A DNA stretch of 64,000 nt from Pyrrhosoma nymphula (Eukaryota > Arthropoda > Insecta > Odonata > Coenagrionidae): contig OY754330.1 in assembly GCA_963573305.1 (NCBI GenBank), positions 22,478,596 to 22,542,595 of the forward strand, given 5' to 3'. Below, one piece after another: positions 35,374-46,650 of this stretch (position 1 is the stretch's first letter; every line of letters begins with the position of its first letter). Made by a program: the position numbers and the translations under genes. Under the pieces are notes generated by a model. The model saw only the letters and a program-made list of their open reading frames with translations. It had not been told where the DNA came from and ran no database searches.

Positions 35374-36039
35374 AAAAATTATTAGTAATTTTTTATCCTC
35401 ATTATGAACAAACAGCAAAAATTAATGCTCCACTACAGTTGATTCTAAAATTCAGCAAGCTACCTACTTCAAGTTCTGAAGGAGGTCATTGGTCATTAAA
35501 TATTTAACGACTGTAAACATTTTTTAAACTATCGAGAGTACTACATTTAAGCATCTTCCAATATTCTCTCATCATATTCTACATATCATGCGCAATGTGA
35601 ACATCAATACCATCTGTGCTCCACGCCGTCCGCGCTTGAGTAGACGGCAACACTCCGAGTGCCTCGATGTCTGGGGTATACCTAATAAACTGCAACACGT
35701 CAAGAATAAAATCCAAATGAGAATCATGCCTTTGTCAGGGCGAGGTCCAAGAAGTGAAGATTTTGAGATAGCGATCATACAGACGACGACCCCTTATGCT
35801 AATTCATCTAGATGATGTTAATGTATGTCCAGAATGTTTGCTTCACTATCGGAAGTCCGAGGGACACATTTATGACTGGATATATTTTAAGTGCGGTAAT
35901 TGCGTCCGGGTAAAGAAGTAACGCCGATATTTACGCTTGCAGTAAAACCTCTCATTGGGATCCTCCGTACTAGCAGTTCGAATATCTACCCGGTCTCCGC
36001 GAGCAGAGTCCATTCACCGTCTTCTTCCCAAGAGCGGAA
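35374..36039. other. Noncoding stretch, nothing recognised
   Basis: A 75-codon frame at 35588-35815 (+) has no recognisable domain. Confidence 0.4.
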
Positions 36040-36370
36040 AATGCGGGGCGGTAAGGGGGTGGAGGGGGTTGGAGGGAATTGGAGGGGGGAAAGGGGGATG
36101 GCGGGTGGGAGGAGAGCTACCCTTCTTTCTGCCCTCCCCCTTTTCCTTTTGCACGCATGTACCGGAAAGGTAAGATTCTGAGGCAGCCCTTCTCTTTACA
36201 GCAGCGAAGTCAACGAACCCCTCGCTCACTCGTGGGACCTGCATACTCCCCCCCTCCCGCTCCTCTGCCCACTTGTCCATCTTCTCTCTCCAGCAGCCAC
36301 CCCCCACCCCTTCATCCCCCCCTTAACCTTCTCCTCTCCCCCTTCACCTCCCTATAAATCCGCCTTCGGC
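36040..36370. repeat. G-rich block switching to C/T-rich block on the same strand
   Basis: The plus strand is almost pure G/A until about 36,115, then switches to C/T-dominated sequence to about 36,370. Purine and pyrimidine arms on one strand could fold on themselves. All frames here are compositional. Confidence 0.55.
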
Positions 36371-36648
36371 ATACTCACCCTCGCTCTTTTCCCCGTCACC
36401 ATTACCCGTCACACTCGGTAGGGTCTCCGATTCTCCGTCACATCCCACTCCTCAACGTCCTCATCCTACTATCCTTATGTCTCTCTATACTTTTCCGCGG
36501 ACTTCCTCCGTGAGTGCATAATAATAAATAGATACTTCTCCGTAATAATCCCTCATGCTCAGGGTTTAATGTTCCGTAATTTCTTTTTTCAAAATATAAT
36601 TAGATTAATCGTTGACGAGTTACGTGGTGTAAATTCATTTTAATACAA
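36371..36648. other. Noncoding stretch, nothing recognised
   Basis: Nothing supportable. Confidence 0.4.
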
Positions 36649-36763
36649 GTTAACAATAAGTATTTTCTACACTACTTTTATTGCTCCTCTTCAAAATTAC
36701 GTGAAAACGTCGAAACCGGTTGAGATAGCAATAAAAGTAGTGTGGAAAATACTAGGTGTTAAC
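36649..36763. repeat. Palindromic element, 37-bp arms around a hammerhead-like apex
   Basis: The left arm (36649-36685) pairs with 36727-36763, differing mainly in one 4-base block. The 41-base apex holds the GAAACCGGT module and lines up as a hammerhead with the arms as stem I. Confidence 0.7.
36686..36726 (+). ncRNA. Hammerhead-like module, copy 7
   Basis: CTC pairs with GAG flush around the core and continues into the 37-bp arms as stem I. The 7-base core is degraded (TTCAAAA). Stem II is ACGT-GAAA-ACGT. GAAA is intact and is followed by CCGGTT, giving a self-complementary stem III and T as H17. The layout is right but the core has three substitutions, so it is presumably dead. Confidence 0.4.
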
Positions 36764-38639
36764 TTTTAATCAAAATATAATGTAAATAGCTAATTAAATA
36801 AAACGATGATCATTTAGGATTAGAACTTCCCGTGAAAACCTAGTTTTAAGAAACGTCTAATGGGATACTGTTAGTTTTAAATTGATTTAAAAAATGTTTG
36901 TGGACATTTTGGCAGGAGCAACAGTGTACCAGCAAGGATCTTAGTAATATACTCACGGCAGGGCAAAGGAAAAGACGAATAAAACAGTCATTGCTACCAC
37001 TTTTTGCTTTGCCAAACAAGATACTGCTCTTTCTCGCACGCAAATATTTATCCATTGAGGCCAACGTATGTCCCCAACTGCAGAGAGGCGAGTCCTATTT
37101 GTGTGAGGGAATGAGCCTGCGTGAATATTTAAAGGAAGTACATAGTTTATTATTATGAAAACGTTTTTCTGCTCCAGGCAAAATGAAAGTTTTTCTATGC
37201 AATATGAAAATTTATTACTACAACTGACCCTTTCACTTCGATATCCGCCACCCAAACGACGGTTGCGAGGAAAAGGAATGACAGCGTGTTTATCCGAACA
37301 TTTTTCATTCTCTGCTTCCCCCACTGCACATGCGTTCGAAACGTGTATTATCGAATTACGCCACCAGATCGTTACAGCCCGAGGTAGTGATTAATGGGGC
37401 CCTTGGCTATATTTACAGCTATAGTCAACATGAGCCGTATTATCATTTCAAATAGATTTGAGAGCACACAAAAACAGTAGTTCCGCCAATTTATCTATTC
37501 CCGACATAACTGAGAAAACCTCAATGTCTTTCCAAACATATTCTTTCATATTTTGCATGACTTCCCTATTGTATCAAAAAGGTGCGAATAACTGAAAATT
37601 TAATATTGCTTGAATCCAAATAATATTAAGACAGCATATTTTACATTTTTCTCAAAGAAAATATAACGAACTAATAAAATTTGTTAATTATGTAATATCA
37701 CACGAGGTTTGAAAATGGATTCACGGCAGTTTATGCTTCCTGGAAGCGAAATGATAATGCAGCGCAAAATCATTCGCGCAATATTTGGTTAAAGCTAAGG
37801 AATTGCTAGAATGACTCAAAGTTGCATTGAAAAAGACTAACTGGGAGTTGTTCACAAGCATAGATTTAGTAATCTGATCGAGCAACTCGTTCCATGACAC
37901 ACGGCGATGCGAAACGGCGGACAAATAGAAGAACGTCATACTGGGAAGCCAGGAGTAATTGAAGAAACAAGAGGGACGCTGATGGCAGGAGAAAATGCTG
38001 AAGGAGTAGTTCTAACTTTTAAATCTTTTTCCTCTCCCTTCCGGATGGGAGATCGAAATATAGGTCGGGAGCTAATGGCACGGGAGGCTCCCAATCCCAT
38101 CAACCACTGCTGCTTCCTTCCCACCCATATACACTCAGATGATCAAAGTTTCAAATGAAAACCAATGATAAATGAAATTAAAGGCATTTTAATATATGCA
38201 CATTATTCACTAATATGAATGATAATGAATCACTTAAGACAGACGATTACTGTTAGAAGTTTTATTCAAACAGTTTCCAGTGATTAATATTTTTAAATGA
38301 ATACCATTTAGATTCACCCTCATGTAGTTTAGTTTCGGAGGTCGGTTGCGTCGTGATAAAGCCTCCGATAAACTTTATACGCAATCGCTAGTTTTTCCAT
38401 GGAGAAGTATACCGTAAATAATCAATACAGCCGAATTTGGAACAATGAATTGCATAGGTGTTACAGATGATTGCACGTTTAGGTGTGATCATATAAAAAT
38501 AATAACTATAACTCAATCAATAATCAAGCTCAAGTTTGGTTGGTTGGATATTTGGGGAGACGACCGACAAGTGAGATAATCTTTTACCACTAGGTAAAGG
38601 TGGGTATTTTAGTATTGGCAGAATTATCTAGGGAAATGG
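36764..38639. other. Noncoding stretch, nothing recognised
   Basis: Frames up to 123 codons (36953-37324, minus) lack any domain I recognise. Confidence 0.4.
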
Positions 38640-38860
38640 ACGGTGGGTGGAGAGAAATACAGCGTCGGCATTAGTGTATTCCTCACGAAATATGCCGAGG
38701 GGGCCACAGTTCAATATTCCATCTGACAGATGGGAGTACTGCACTTGAAGTGCTCCCCATATAGCACCCAACTTAGTATCAGCATTCCATTGATACTTCA
38801 AAGAGTCGAACCAGTCCCTCGGCATTGGAAGCCAGTTCTCTATCCACCGCACCAGATGGA
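38640..38860 (-). repeat. tRNA-derived SINE candidate
   Basis: The minus strand starts with a tRNA-like head (38858 to about 38793): TGGTGCGGTGGATAGAG as A box and GGTTCGACTC as B box. A ~150-bp body follows, with TACTAAGTTGGGTGC and CATCTGTCAGATGG blocks. The overlapping 140-codon minus-strand frame is this repeat read in translation. No A-rich tail was identified. Confidence 0.5.
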
Positions 38861-39385
38861 TACCCACAAAGGGTATAGGTTGTTCAAATAGTAAATTCTT
38901 ATAGTAAAAGAAAAGCTGAAACTTGTAAAGGTTACCCCAGATATTCCAAAACACAACAACTCGGGCAATAAAGAGTGCGAGATAAAAATAAGAAGGCCGC
39001 ACATGGCCATAAATTACTCTCCAAAGGAGTGCTGAGTTCTCAAACGTCATTTCCCAAGGCTAATATTCCAAAATAAATTGAAGAAGGGATAAACTGAATG
39101 AAAAGGCTTCTTTCATAATAACCATCCAGAGCCGTTAAACGGCGATAATTGAACATGTGCTTTAAATCAAACACCAAGCCTGACGAGAGAGCAATCAACG
39201 ACGTCTTCCTTTCACCATCTGTCGGGAGTGCCGGAAAATTACCCATCACGTTAGATTCGCTAATGAGTTCATTCCTCCTGAACAGGTATACAGCGAGAAG
39301 ATAAGTCAATTTTAACGACCATGACGGAAGAAGCTATATTATCTTTTAATGCCTGCCGAGAAACTCCAACAATACATTCTCCACA
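38861..39385. other. Noncoding stretch, nothing recognised
   Basis: Nothing supportable beyond chance frames. Confidence 0.4.
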
Positions 39386-39467
39386 GAGGCGTGGCTAGAA
39401 CCCGCGGCCTTTAGGCTAGTCGGCGGCGACCTTACTCGTACACCAAGACAACCACCAAGCCGGACCC
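39386..39467 (-). repeat. tRNA-like head
   Basis: The minus strand has CTTGGTGGTTGTCTTGG (A-box-like) and GCGGGTTCTAGCC (B-box-like) at tRNA spacing. Acceptor pairing is weak and no T-run terminator follows. Probably a SINE head or degraded tRNA pseudogene. Confidence 0.4.
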
Positions 39468-39539
39468 AACCAAACATGGTATTAGGGGGAGGGTGAAAGC
39501 AGAGGGAGATGAAGCGGCCAAGTCTTAGGAAATCGTCCC

Positions 39540-40080
39540 CGTCACTGTTGGATCTTCAGCGGCGGCCGCCTACCAGGGGGATGGGAGGAGGTGACCCGAG
39601 GACTGCACATGAGATCATGGCAAACAAATGAGCCAAGACAAAGCGGAAGCGCCCGATGAGTGTACATACCGTCCGTCTGCACTTGTGCATCTAATTTCTC
39701 CAGAGACGGGAATAACACACACCCAACGCGTTGGATGCGACCGGGGAGTGGAATGATCGGCGAACACGTCGTCTGCACCTCGGTGGAAACGCTGCAATTT
39801 CTCTCGTTCGCGAAGGAGACAGCGACAAGACGAATAGCGCAAGATGACGACGAGCATGCATTTGCGAGGGAGGGCCAGTTTAGCTCGCCCGAAAAATTAC
39901 AATAACGAATGGGGATATTTGGCGGAGAGGGGGGAGGGAGGGTGGAGATCACGTGAGCATAAAAAATGAGCGGGGGGAAGCGAAATAAAATTAGACCTAT
40001 CCCATCCATCCTCAACGTGCACGCTCGCTCAGCCTTCGCGGTCCGCCGTTCGCAGACCTGATCGGCGGGGAAGGAATATG
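39540..40080. other. CpG-rich block, possible promoter region
   Basis: CpG-dense, with GGCGGCCGCC near 39,555 and GCGGTCCGCCGTTCGC near 40,038. A TATA-like CATAAAAAAT lies near 39,958. A 208-codon minus-strand frame spans it but shows no recognisable domain. A promoter is possible; nothing is demonstrated. Confidence 0.3.
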
Positions 40081-41625
40081 AAATGAAGAAAATTAAAGGA
40101 AGAGGGACTTGCCGAAGTGACTGATGAGCGCGATGACCATCGTAAAATTGAAGCACAGCGGGTTTCATTAATACTTAAGAAGTAATTAAGAAGGGTCCTA
40201 ATTAGTCATCATGGAAGCCGCAGTAAATTTAATTTTTTGTCTTCCATGCCCGGTTACCTCTAATGCCTAAACGATTTCGATCGACGGAAATGCTTCCCAT
40301 TTCCCTCAACATTAGCATAACTAGAGGTAAAAAATAGTTGGCATTTACTTACAAATGACTACCTTGACTACTGATTGCAAAATGCACGATGACGTTGTTT
40401 AATACTATTCTAATTTAAATTTCCAACTGCTCCAGGAAACTTCACTTTTTCATTATAAACCAAGTTAGTATTTCAATAACACTATGCTGCATGGAATACA
40501 TTCAAGTCGTAAAACATTTGAAAAATTCTTGCGAATTTTCTCAAAATACTCTAATATTCGTGCATATGTATGTACACAAAGGAAGAAGGAAAGGACAAAA
40601 AAGAAGAGACGACACTATTGCGAGTCACAACAACCTTTCAGGAAGGTGGCCACAAAAGGAACTGATATGTAAGGTTTCCAAGAGAAAAAGGTACCAAAGT
40701 AAATGAATAAATCCTGGATCAAGATATTAGTACGATCTCCACGAAATAAAGACCTATGGGGGAAACTTAAATAATACTTCTTAACATCCAGGCCTCTTTA
40801 AAGACTAAAAGAGAGACAAAATGTGGTGAAGCATTAACACGAAAAACGCATGTTTTTATCTCCAAATGAGCTCCGGTCATTTAATCGAATGGATTGTTTT
40901 CCATGTAAATAACAGAGGACGCAGTTGCCCAATCCTATTGTTAGAGGAATGATCGAGGTTGACATCGAGCAAGGCATCACAGAAGTTCCTCCTCTGAAAC
41001 AATCAAATAACTCAGCTGGAAGAACAGCTAGCATCTTCCAACCCTCTGCAGAATGAGGGGTGTGGACTTGAGTTGGTGACCGCTGCCAACGCCCAGCAAT
41101 GCTTTATGAAGGAGAGACCCCACCGACTTCAGCCTTCCATCACTAGTGAGAAGTGTTAGGGAGCTTTGACGGGAACGGGCGTCTATGAAGCGATAAGATA
41201 CAAAAATAATACAGGAGAATACCATTTACTCGGGATATTAATATTTTCGGTGTGATACGGAAATTACATCCGCAAATGAAAAATAGCACATTTTTTCCAT
41301 TTGCATTGGACTTATTAAAGGACGAGTTTTTCTCCAAATAACACTACACTGCATGAGGAAAGGTCCTTTTAACATAGTCATCTACACGCCATCATAGCAA
41401 TTATACAGAGTAGTCCCAATCTGCCATTAATGGGAAATCACGACCGCGTGTTGCTATGTTAGCCACTGCGAGTGTTTACAAATTTCATAATATTTTTATA
41501 GCTCCAGCACATTTTTGGAAATTATTGATTGTGTTCTACCATCTTACGTAAAATCTTTAGTTTTTTGAGCAAGATTTTCTGTAGTTGATTCATATTAGAA
41601 TAAAACATTAACTTAACCACCATAA
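40081..41625. other. Noncoding stretch, nothing recognised
   Basis: A TTACCTCT/AGAGGTAA pair near 40,250-40,330 is the only small structure seen. Confidence 0.4.
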
Positions 41626-41710
41626 AGGCATGAAATTTGTGGGCCCAATAGATAGCGGGGTATATTCTTTACCCGCAAACCCATGGTCGCGGGCTCGAAT
41701 CCTGCCTACA
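41626..41710 (+). repeat. tRNA-derived SINE head with terminator
   Basis: AGGCA (41626-41630) pairs with TGCCT (41703-41707) like an acceptor stem. An A-box-like CCCAATAGATAGCGG and a B box GGGCTCGAATCC lie between. A T6 run follows (41714-41719). The downstream ~110 bp may be the SINE body. The long first arm is not canonical, so this is not a working tRNA. Confidence 0.5.
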
Positions 41711-42065
41711 AGGTTTTTTCACCACCCAGGACTTGTTCCTTGTGTTCGCTCCCCAGGACTCAGCCCAATAGAAACCATATTTTACTTAACATTGACTCTG
41801 TCCATACCTTGTACAGTGTACTTCTGCATTCGAAAAAATGAGAAGTTAGCATAAAATAACGAATTTCAGCCCTCAAAAGTAAACATTTCGGCCCACAAAA
41901 AAAGGGGATGAGTGAAATATGAATTATAACTTCAGCACACCAGCACTCCCTCAAACGGTCACCAAATAATAATAATTTCTTTATAGGTAATAGCTTTCAC
42001 CAATTACTATCTACGTATTGTATATTTAGACGAACACACACAACCATACCCTAGATGGTAAAAAA
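41711..42065. other. Possible SINE body and LINE-like tail
   Basis: It follows the plus-strand SINE head and precedes the minus-strand one. A short (AAT)4 run at about 41,965, with TTTCTTTATAGGTAA beside it, resembles a minus-strand LINE tail, but this is weak. Confidence 0.25.
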
Positions 42066-42137
42066 GCCAACCAGGTGGGATTCGAACCACTGGATTCACA
42101 GGTTACCCCACTACCACCGAAGCACCACCACGAGCTA
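42066..42137 (-). repeat. tRNA-derived SINE head, minus strand
   Basis: The minus strand has TCGGTGGTAGTGGGG (A-box-like) and a perfect B box GTGGTTCGAATCCCAC within a closed T-arm. A short T-run follows (A6 at 42060-42065 on plus). It opposes the head at 41626, giving an inverted pair ~350 bp apart. Confidence 0.55.
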
Positions 42138-42433
42138 TTTACTTTTCTTGTTTCCGTCATCGTTTCTGCGTGCACAACACGCACCAGCGGGCAGGCAGAC
42201 AGTAATTGTCAATTTAATATTGACCCCCAATACACGACCTACGCAGTTTTGAAGTTCATTTGCAATAATAATCCGAGGTGTTCCTCATTAGCGAATCATT
42301 TCCTGATTGCAACGGACGAGAGTAAAAAATGACACTGCCTTAGAATTTTAGCGAGAAAGATAGTATTGTCACATAGCCATAAAATAGCCGATACACTCGA
42401 GGAAGACGTGTCAGATTGTGTAAGGCGGCGAGG

Positions 42434-42526
42434 CGAATGCTTACGCTCGGGGAAGGACACTATAGCACGTGAAGGGTCGAATGGATTTCCGCAATCGCCG
42501 ACCCTTTACACTTCACGTGACGAGCG
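42434..42526. repeat. Foldback with CACGTG-containing arms
   Basis: CACGTGAAGGGTCG (42466-42479) is complementary to 42499-42519 with a 7-base insert in the right arm. The pairing resumes outward as CGCTCG (42434) against CGAGCG (42521). Each arm holds an E-box-type CACGTG. It may be a MITE relic or a hairpin RNA; neither is shown. Confidence 0.5.
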
Positions 42527-42534
42527 ATCAAGGG

Positions 42535-43010
42535 AGGAAGATGGGGAAGGAGAGGGAAGAGAAGGGAGAGGAGGGTGAAAGAGATTAAAACGAGAAATGC
42601 AAATGCCCTGCGCAGGGATTGACGGGGAGGTGTCAAAGGGGGGAGGAGGTGAAAGGGGGAGTGTAGAGTCCTGGGCCGGGAGAGGGGGGGGTGGAGGAAA
42701 AGTACCAAAGGGAGGCTCGTGGAGAGGATAGGATGGGGGAGGGAAGCGAGGGACGAAAAAAACAAACGAGGGGGTTGGGCGAGCGACAGTGTGAATTGAC
42801 GGCGATGGAGCCCAAAGGACTCGGGTGCCAATGAACCATTAACAAATGGGCTGACCAAAATATTCGAGACAAGGAAATAAACGGAAGGAGATGCTCCTTC
42901 GAGAAGAGAGCAGAGAAGATACGGTTAAGAGAAGACACGGAGAGATTGAGAGAGAAAAGGGGAGAAGGGAGTGAGGAAGAGAGGGTAAGGAATAAGAAAG
43001 AGGAAGAACG
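42535..43010. repeat. Polypurine region
   Basis: G/A-rich plus strand over nearly 500 bp, densest at 42,535-42,760. Overlapping minus-strand frames of 100-132 codons are Ser/Pro/Leu-rich artefacts. Confidence 0.55.
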
Positions 43011-46000
43011 ATAAAATGTGGGAACGTATTGATTTAAATTTTAACGAGGCCCTTCAAGTCAAAGATAAAAGAAATAACAATATCTGTAAGGGATGAAAAG
43101 TTACGAACGAAAGAAAGAGCGCCTCTTAAGCACAAGTAGAACTGAAATAAAATATTTATGCTATTTCGCAGTGATAGGCGTAACATCCCCATGCTCAAAT
43201 CGAAAGAAAACGTTTTTTGTAATCTCGGGTACTTCGAGGAAGATAAACAACGCCCAAAAATACGTATCCAAGTTTTAACAAATTTTCACTCACTTAGAAA
43301 GATACATAAGCTAGACATAGCTAACCTTCATACACTCACAGCTAACATAATTTCCTTGCGTTACTTTGATTTGTCTAAAAGTCTCACCGATAGAAGAGTA
43401 ATTATGAGCCGCACATCATTATCGCCAGCAGTTATTAATCAGAAGGTTGATTTTGCTGCAGCTCTGGACTACACTGTACTTTCAGGTAACAGCTTCATTC
43501 CCACCCAAGTCTCAAGCAACGCATATACAAGGAAAAAACTTAATCAAGAATGAAATACAATTAATGGTAAGCAAACTTATAATAATGATAATCATTGAAA
43601 CAATAAAAAAATTGTATTATTGGATAAAAATAAATACTGCCTCTAACTTATTTAGCTTCGCTAGTAGAAGCGTGCTATGGTATACAAATGACACCCATGA
43701 CAATCGAAAACATAGTCTTAAAATGGCACGGAAATTATTAAATTAACTCAGAAACTAGGTTTTAATTTAAATTAATAAGAAACAGCGTAAGTAGAGGTTC
43801 AGAAAATTACACTCCCAACCAACTGAAATCTAACTTCACCGGAAAACCGGAATCAACACCTGACCGATGAGACCACACGAGAAAACAGCGCCAGGACAGC
43901 ATAGTCCCTCGAAGCGACAACGATCATAACGAAATTGTATTTTCCGACAACATAAAATATGAAGCACGAGAGTTCTACATTAATCGTGTACCAAATGCCA
44001 GTGAACCCAAGCATCAACCGCACAATAACAAAACATACTTCCCTACTAAAAGGGAGATTCGTCAGTCGACAGCAAGGAGAGAATTAGAGACAGGCATTAC
44101 CAGGGAGATACAAATTGAAAACGCAGACAAATCGAAAATATTCCACGAGATAAGAGGAAATTAATCTCCAGCAGGAGTAATGCAGATAAGACGACCCATT
44201 GAGATAAGCCAATGATTATTTGACAGAAAGACTCTTCCTTCCTATCGGCTCCAAATAAAATATTAGTACAAGTTAATGGCTCATTCGTTAATAATCGCAT
44301 CCTCGTCCATTCTCCGTCATTTGGTCAGTATTTTATTAGTATATTTGAACTTTTATAAAACGAACATTTAATTTTTCGAATTTAAAGAATATGAATATCG
44401 TTTAAGGCATAGGCAATTATCGTTTATCGATTATCGTTTAAGGCAATCACATTTTTTTTAATTCGAAATTTCCACGATTCGAAACACTTGAGACACGCAT
44501 TGTCGAAGCGCAGCTGTAAAATCAAAACTAAGTACTCATTTTCAGAGGAAAATGCATCTTTTTATCGTCAATTTTCCTTCACTGTTCAACGGTGAAGCAT
44601 CGTTAAGAGGCCATTTACAATTCTTACCAAAAAAATTCATCAATTGTAGACAATAAGTTCATACTCTCCAATTCACCAAAACATGGCGCAGGAAGTATCC
44701 AATCTCATGAAATGCATCAGCGAATTAGAATTTTTTAGCAAGAAATATATTTAATCAGAAAAAATAAATAAAATTTCACAAGTGATTTACCATATGTTCG
44801 AATATGAAAACAGAATGAACATCTGTTCACGTAAGGATCATAAAATCTGAGGGTTCATTATCTGTGAGCAAAAAAATACGTTCAGCTCCCTTTCATAAGT
44901 AACCATGAAAATAAATCAAGGAGGATTTCCAGGCTTCTCCATAAAACACAGTTTCAGTAATGATTTATACCGTCAACGACAAAAGCTACCTACCGTAGAG
45001 CCAAACAGGCCACCATTTCATGCAATTACATGCCGCAAACCTAGCATAAGTTACGATGATTTACAGCGCCCTTAACCCCTGCGCAGAAGTTACTAGACAC
45101 ATTGCTATTCCTAGACGGGGGAGAGGTGAACCGATAACGGGTCACATCGCATATCACTACACTTCAAAGATAGATGGAAATAATTTCCATACGCATTCAC
45201 CAACGACGATCCAAATTAAGCATTGTCAAAATAATGAATCCAAAATAACTCCATATAACGGAAATAAAAAAAATAAAACCGGAAATATTTTTTATTCATG
45301 GTTCATTTTTTTATCCAGCATCCTGCTTCAACAGTCGGAATTTATAGAACGTTTTACGACCGAAAATGAGAACTTCTTTCCGGCCGGGAAACCCAAACCG
45401 GTCGTTCGAAAGACGTTTGTGTAACCGAAAAAATAGCTGGGGCGACGGACATAGGATATTACTATTAGATCGAAAAATGTCACGCTCTGAAGAGAACCCT
45501 CAGGGGGCTGTGGAGCTCGCAAGAGGGAAAGAGATTTTTAAAAAATGCTTCATCTTGATCGACAAAGGGGGTTTTGATCGATCTTCCCACACCTCACGTC
45601 TTTCGTTCCAAACGAAGCCATTGAATGCATCCAAAATGGATGGACGCTTTATGGGAGGGACCATCTCGAGCATCACGTATTCGCTAATTATTCCACCATA
45701 CATCCATTAAGATAACTGATATTTTTAGGGTAAAACAACTTAAATGAGAAGCACCAAATGTTATGCATTAGGTGGATATTTTTAATCTTTTGCTTGGGAA
45801 TTCGTGCTCTCTTATTAATATGTAATTTTCCAATACACAATTATTTTCCCTGGGGTCAGGGCATGAGGCATGAAATGATTGTCGTAGGTGCAAGATGCTC
45901 TATTCCGTCAATTTGTCCGTCGCATGATTGAATAACAACGTATTCAAAAATTAAAGAGAACGCATTACGTAAATTCATACGTCGAATGAAATGCTTCCGA

Positions 46001-46394
46001 TTTCTATTACTATAGCTATTGAGTACCCACTACCGACAAACTCAAATAGAGGAAAACGTTGAAACCAAAAGAATCACTAGGACGTCATTAATGCGAGATT
46101 GTTTTGTACAATTATTAAATACAACTGGCAATTTAATGCTAACCAATCATAGGTGTGACAAAACTAATGGCATATTAGCTTAATTAATCCTCATTAAAGT
46201 GTAGTTGGATTCAAAACAAGAAAGATTTTCCCTAACAGCAAACGCAATCAAAAAAACTCGCACACCCCGTGGAAGATCCAAACAACTTTGAGGCAGACGC
46301 CTGGAAGTCAAAATGTTCGCACTCATGTTTCCACACGGAGGAGGAATGAAAAGAGAAGGAAGGGTCCGATCCCCCGAGGCCTCGAATGGTCCAG
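43011..46394. other. Mostly AT-rich noncoding stretch
   Basis: A 131-codon plus-strand frame (43158-43553) and a 122-codon frame (45056-45424) have no domain I recognise and no supporting context, so I do not call them genes. A direct repeat of TTATCGTTTA/AAGGCAAT words lies near 44,400-44,450. Confidence 0.4.
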
Positions 46395-46650
46395 CACGCC
46401 GAGGGATGCTGAGTGGGACGGGACGGGGGTTGGCGGAGATCTCGTGGGGGGGAGATAAGACGAGCGAGAGGTGTTATTGCTCGAAAGGGTGATGTCATTT
46501 GGGGTTTGGGAGGACAGAGGTGGCAGCGCTCGAATGCTCAGAAAATGGAGAGAAAGGACCGGAAAGGGTGGGGGAGGAGAGGAGAGGACGGGGAGAGTGT
46601 TATTAATGGCCGGACGGCGGGGAGATCAAGCAAAGGGGAGAGGAGAGTGA
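46395..46650. repeat. Polypurine tract
   Basis: G/A-dominated plus strand. The 116-codon frame across it is Arg/Gly-rich and compositional. Confidence 0.5.

Noticed and set aside
38628..39050. 140-codon minus-strand frame
   Set aside because: It coincides with a tRNA-derived SINE candidate; the frame is the repeat read in translation.
39542..40168. 208-codon minus-strand frame, the longest seen
   Set aside because: It lies in CpG-rich DNA where stop codons are rare; no recognisable domain, and overlapping frames on both strands.
43158..43553. 131-codon plus-strand frame
   Set aside because: Reasonable composition but no domain, no splice signals and no neighbouring exons; left uncalled.
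46050..46066. AACGTTGAAACC near 46 kb
   Set aside because: GAAAC alone without the CTGATGA side or a palindrome is expected by chance.
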